Source: Granulosicoccus sp. (GTDB lineage: Bacteria; Pseudomonadota; Gammaproteobacteria; Granulosicoccales; Granulosicoccaceae). From it: a stretch of 64,000 nt of DNA. The notes beneath the pieces are model-generated. The model was given only the letters and a program-made list of their open reading frames with translations, searched no databases and was not told where the DNA came from. Both the position numbers and the translations under genes were made by a program. Positions 61,963-64,000 of the stretch are shown one piece after another (position 1 is the first letter of the stretch; every line of letters begins with the position of its first letter). Location: the NCBI GenBank assembly GCA_023301725.1, contig JALZUD010000050.1:1-64000 (forward strand), given 5' to 3'.

Positions 61963-63291
61963 TTAGTCAGCACCAGAAGAATCAGTAGCTGGTGGCTTCT
62001 TCGGGCTGGCCGCACGACGCGGCTTCGGCTTGTCTGCAGCATCAGCTTTTGGCTTAGGTGATTCCGTTTTCTCAGCTTTCGGCTTAGCCGCAACTTTGGA
62101 TGCCGTTTTCTTGGCTACCTTTTTCTTGGCTTTAGGCTTGGCATCTGCGGATGAATTTTCGCTAGCAGCAGCCTGCGTTGCAACTTTAGGTACAGCCTCA
62201 CTCGCTTCAGGTCGCTTTCTCGGCGCACGTGGTTTTCTTGCTACAGGCTCTTTTACTCGATCTGCAGATGCAGGAGCTGTATTGGCAGCAGGTGCAGGTG
62301 CTGAATTTACGACTGGAGCCGCAGCCTGCTGCACCAGTCTCTCAGGCGCTCGTTGCGACTGATCCACAGACGTTGAAGTTTGCGTTGCAGGAGCTTGTGA
62401 TTGGTCTGGGTTGGTGCTTGGATTAGCACCCTGGTTGTTATTCGGGTTGTTATTCGGGTTGTCTGAATCGGGCCGGTTCTGATTCCTGTTTCGGTTATTT
62501 CTGTTGTTTCGGTTCTGACCGCGATTTTGATTGCGGTTGTTTCTGTTCTGCTTGTTGCCCTCGCCTTGACCCTGACCTTGATTGCGACGCTGATTAGGGT
62601 TTTGATTGGGATTCTGGTTAGGGTTTTGGGCGTTGGCTTGCGCACCGCCTTGCTGACGGTTGTTGCGCTGTTGGTTGTTGCCAGCGTTTCGACCCTGCCG
62701 AGGTTGAGCATTACCCGATCTGGATCGACCTTGAGCATTGCCACCGCGCTCGTTTCTCTGGTTGGTTCGACCTCTGCCTCGCGGGTTATTAGTACGTGCA
62801 CCCATCACCAAGCTACCCACTTGATAGGGATCTTCCATGCCAATCAGGTTACTGTCGGAGGGAAAGCGATTATTGACGTTACAACGATCACGATTACCAA
62901 AGTTGTCGTCCTCGTTCTCAACAAAGGCTGGCTGTTCGGGTAAAGCGCGATTACCGATGTTGTCCATTGCCTCGGTGATTTCGCGAGGCGGACGCAATGC
63001 TCGGTTGCCTTTCTCTATACGGTTGCCGGCGTTATCATCATCACGGCCGCGGCCGCGGTTATTACTATTGCGGCCACCTTTACGTTTGTTATTCCGGTTG
63101 CGATTGTTTGTTCCGCCTCCGGCAGCACCTTGCGCGCCAGATCTTTGGCTGTTGTTGGGATTGTTCCGACCCCGACCGCGTCTGGGGGCAGTACGTGACC
63201 CGCCTTCGCTGTTGTTGTCATTGCGACCGCCACCTGCATCAGCCGAACCACCGGAGCTTGCTCCAGAATCTTGAGAATCGCTGCTTGTCAT
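61963..63291 (-). CDS. large intrinsically disordered N/R/G-rich protein with Lys/Ala-rich tail
   Basis: A 442 aa protein with almost no hydrophobic residues. Residues ~1-90 are Ser/Gly then Arg/Asn-rich with RGRGR blocks. Residues ~95-165 are the only stretch that looks foldable (PREITEAMDNIGNRALPEQP, RFPSDSNLIGMEDPYQVGSL). Residues ~165-320 are Asn/Arg/Gln/Gly-rich with NPNQNPNQNPNQRR and NRNNRNNRNRNQNR. The tail is histone-H1-like (AKKKVAKKTASKVAAKPKAE). I recognise no family; the make-up suggests nucleic-acid binding, perhaps RNA, or condensate formation. ATG 63291 has no Shine-Dalgarno of its own but overlaps the stop of a five-codon leader. The antisense frames are shadows. Confidence 0.75.
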   Translation of the reverse strand: MTSSDSQDSGASSGGSADAGGGRNDNNSEGGSRTAPRRGRGRNNPNNSQRSGAQGAAGGGTNNRNRNNKRKGGRNSNNRGRGRDDDNAGNRIEKGNRALRPPREITEAMDNIGNRALPEQPAFVENEDDNFGNRDRCNVNNRFPSDSNLIGMEDPYQVGSLVMGARTNNPRGRGRTNQRNERGGNAQGRSRSGNAQPRQGRNAGNNQQRNNRQQGGAQANAQNPNQNPNQNPNQRRNQGQGQGEGNKQNRNNRNQNRGQNRNNRNNRNRNQNRPDSDNPNNNPNNNQGANPSTNPDQSQAPATQTSTSVDQSQRAPERLVQQAAAPVVNSAPAPAANTAPASADRVKEPVARKPRAPRKRPEASEAVPKVATQAAASENSSADAKPKAKKKVAKKTASKVAAKPKAEKTESPKPKADAADKPKPRRAASPKKPPATDSSGAD

Positions 63292-63305
63292 ACTACTAAC
63301 ATCAT
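63288..63305 (-). promoter_or_regulatory. five-codon leader ORF overlapping the disordered-protein start
   Basis: AAGG eight bases upstream precedes ATG ATG TTA GTA GTA TGA (MMLVV). The TGA overlaps the ATG of the main gene as ATGA. The main ATG has no ribosome-binding site, so translation could depend on termination-reinitiation from this leader. A chance arrangement cannot be excluded. Confidence 0.4.
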
Positions 63306-63508
63306 AATGGTTACCTTACTGTCGTAACGATCGGTCGTCATACAGATTCGAGCCTCACAGCCTGTCAAGGGCTGCATACTAATGAGATCATCGTTTTGAT
63401 GACCGGACCCACGAGGCACACAGATCAATGGGCCAATCTTGCTATCGACTCCAGTTAGTGCTTTCGGATAGTGCTTTGGAATCGTACCCAAGAATACCAC
63501 TTGAGAAT

Positions 63509-63537
63509 AGTATCTAAAAAAGGCCGTATTTGGGCAA
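63509..63537 (-). promoter_or_regulatory. candidate sigma70 promoter for the disordered-protein gene
   Basis: On the minus strand TTGCCC (63532-63537) and GATACT (63509-63514) lie 17 bases apart; each matches the consensus at four of six positions. It would give a leader of about 210 bases. A 14-base palindrome (63561-63574) lies about 65 bases upstream of the predicted start point. Confidence 0.3.
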
Positions 63538-63560
63538 GCAGTTAGGGTTGTGCTCATGAA

Positions 63561-63574
63561 CCCGACTAGTCGGG
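63561..63574. repeat. perfect 14-base palindrome CCCGACTAGTCGGG
   Basis: The sequence equals its reverse complement. It lies upstream of the candidate minus-strand promoter and shares its GACTAGTC core with the palindrome at 63848. It may be an operator or a hairpin; no T-tract follows. Confidence 0.55.
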
Positions 63575-63847
63575 TGCTGAATTTGGGAACGATACGTAGT
63601 GTTACCACCAAATCCGAGCGCTGCCCCTTATTATGCACTACATTACTCGACTGTGCCTTTTGCTCAGATCTGTGCCAAACGTTCTGGATCTTTTACCACA
63701 TCGACAACACAGCTACGACATCGGTTGCAACACAAGATAGTGTAAATTGTATGTCTATATACTTGCGTAAACTTTGTTGCCCCTAGTGCCACGTTTCTTC
63801 AGTCTGGCATCTCAAAGCATCAGGTTTCTCAGCCGTCCTTTTTAAGG

Positions 63848-63861
63848 CTTGACTAGTCAAG
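63848..63861. repeat. perfect 14-base palindrome CTTGACTAGTCAAG
   Basis: A perfect palindrome 25 bases upstream of the probable TTG start of the SulP gene, with the same GACTAGTC core as the palindrome at 63561. The position suits an operator for the SulP gene. Confidence 0.55.
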
Positions 63862-63885
63862 TCGATAATCTCTCGTGATATACCA

Positions 63886-64000
63886 TTGAAAACTGAATCT
63901 CTAAGCGGCTGGCAGCACGAATGGCTGGGTAACATACGAGCCGATATTCTGGCAGGCCTAGTAGTAGCGCTGGCACTCATACCAGAAGCCATCGCATTCT
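63886..64000 (+). CDS. SulP-family anion transporter, N-terminal part (cut by window edge)
   Basis: The plus-strand frame running off the right edge encodes [20 protein letters not shown] followed by PEAIAF, the start of the first membrane helices in SulP/SLC26 sulfate or bicarbonate permeases. The track lacks it. The frame is open from 63853; the likeliest start is TTG at 63886 ([12 protein letters not shown] follows), because no ATG is in frame before it. No strong ribosome-binding site precedes it. The ion and any C-terminal STAS domain lie outside the window. Confidence 0.85.
   Translation, partial: MKTESLSGWQHEWLGNIRADILAGLVVALALIPEAIAF

Larger units (their letters stand above)
63306..63885. 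other. 580-base intergenic region
   Basis: No convincing gene. The 116-codon minus-strand frame (63288-63638, GTG start) overlaps the main gene start by four bases but resembles no protein. The stretch holds a candidate promoter, two perfect palindromes sharing GACTAGTC, and an AT-rich part near 63730-63780 that probably contains the promoter of the SulP gene. Confidence 0.55.

Noticed and set aside
62030-62943. Plus-strand frames antisense to the disordered-protein gene
   Set aside because: Hydrophobic low-complexity shadows of Asn/Arg and Lys/Ala repeats without ribosome-binding sites.
63288-63638. 116-codon minus-strand frame ending with a four-base overlap of the disordered-protein gene
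   Set aside because: GTG start without ribosome-binding site, no recognisable family, and odd composition; only its last five codons have a good start signal and are reported as a leader.

Overview
The window looks like chromosomal DNA of a free-living, probably marine, Gram-negative gammaproteobacterium of roughly balanced GC content. The basis is the family mix: EttA, SbmA, SohB, CsrA, a fused RlmKL, E. coli-type ArgG, LpxR, MnmH with a fused SelD, ETF-quinone oxidoreductase and a choline-sulfatase. I do not assign a genus. No rRNA, tRNA, IS element, prophage or CRISPR array was seen. Both window edges cut a gene that the ORF track misses: a choline-sulfatase (left, minus strand) and a SulP anion transporter (right, plus strand). 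Many starts in the track are TTG or GTG or are over-extended; I moved starts where a ribosome-binding site or family length supports it.

Layout. 1-2.5 kb: betC (partial), upp and ettA on the minus strand. 2.7-7.6 kb: sbmA, a DUF222/HNH protein, a decayed Lrp/AsnC regulator, a GcvA-like LysR regulator and a gamma-class carbonic anhydrase homologue. 7.7-14.2 kb: a HAMP-only membrane protein, then a minus-strand run of amidohydrolase, ADP-forming acyl-CoA synthetase, AlkB, an EamA transporter and a small unknown. 14.3-20.5 kb: two envelope proteins, a pilin-like/ankyrin fusion, an M16C protease and csrA with a candidate CsrA-binding hairpin in its leader. 20.9-25.4 kb: a histone H1-like repeat protein, then a FAN1-type VRR-NUC nuclease overlapping a helicase that carries its own RecB/Cas4-like nuclease domain. 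25.4-29.3 kb: Tat-exported peroxidase, DUF3429, flavin reductase, LYS1-type saccharopine dehydrogenase, LpxR. 29.4-34.2 kb: argG-mnmH-selD, the last two giving selenophosphate and selenouridine tRNA. 34.2-39 kb: a BMP-type nucleoside ABC importer, followed upstream by a CPA2 antiporter / amidotransferase / lipoprotein / nucleoside hydrolase run (39.4-44.3 kb). Nucleoside import, nucleoside hydrolysis and Upp together suggest base salvage. 44.4-50.2 kb: DUF1289, haloacid dehalogenase, thioesterase, a membrane protein-Hpt-REC/PAS/GGDEF/EAL signalling cluster and a class III CoA-transferase. 50.2-56.7 kb: secreted GH16 glycanase with FN3 domains, SohB, RlmKL. 56.8-64 kb: beta-CASP hydrolase, ETF-QO, diaminopropionate ammonia-lyase-like enzyme, EamA transporter, a large N/R-rich disordered protein and the start of a SulP transporter.

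The most unusual items are the pilin-ankyrin fusion, the disordered N/R-rich protein with an overlapping five-codon leader and nearby GACTAGTC palindromes, the receiver domain whose phospho-acceptor Asp is Asn although it sits next to an Hpt gene, the two-nuclease/one-helicase repair pair, and the csrA leader hairpin.
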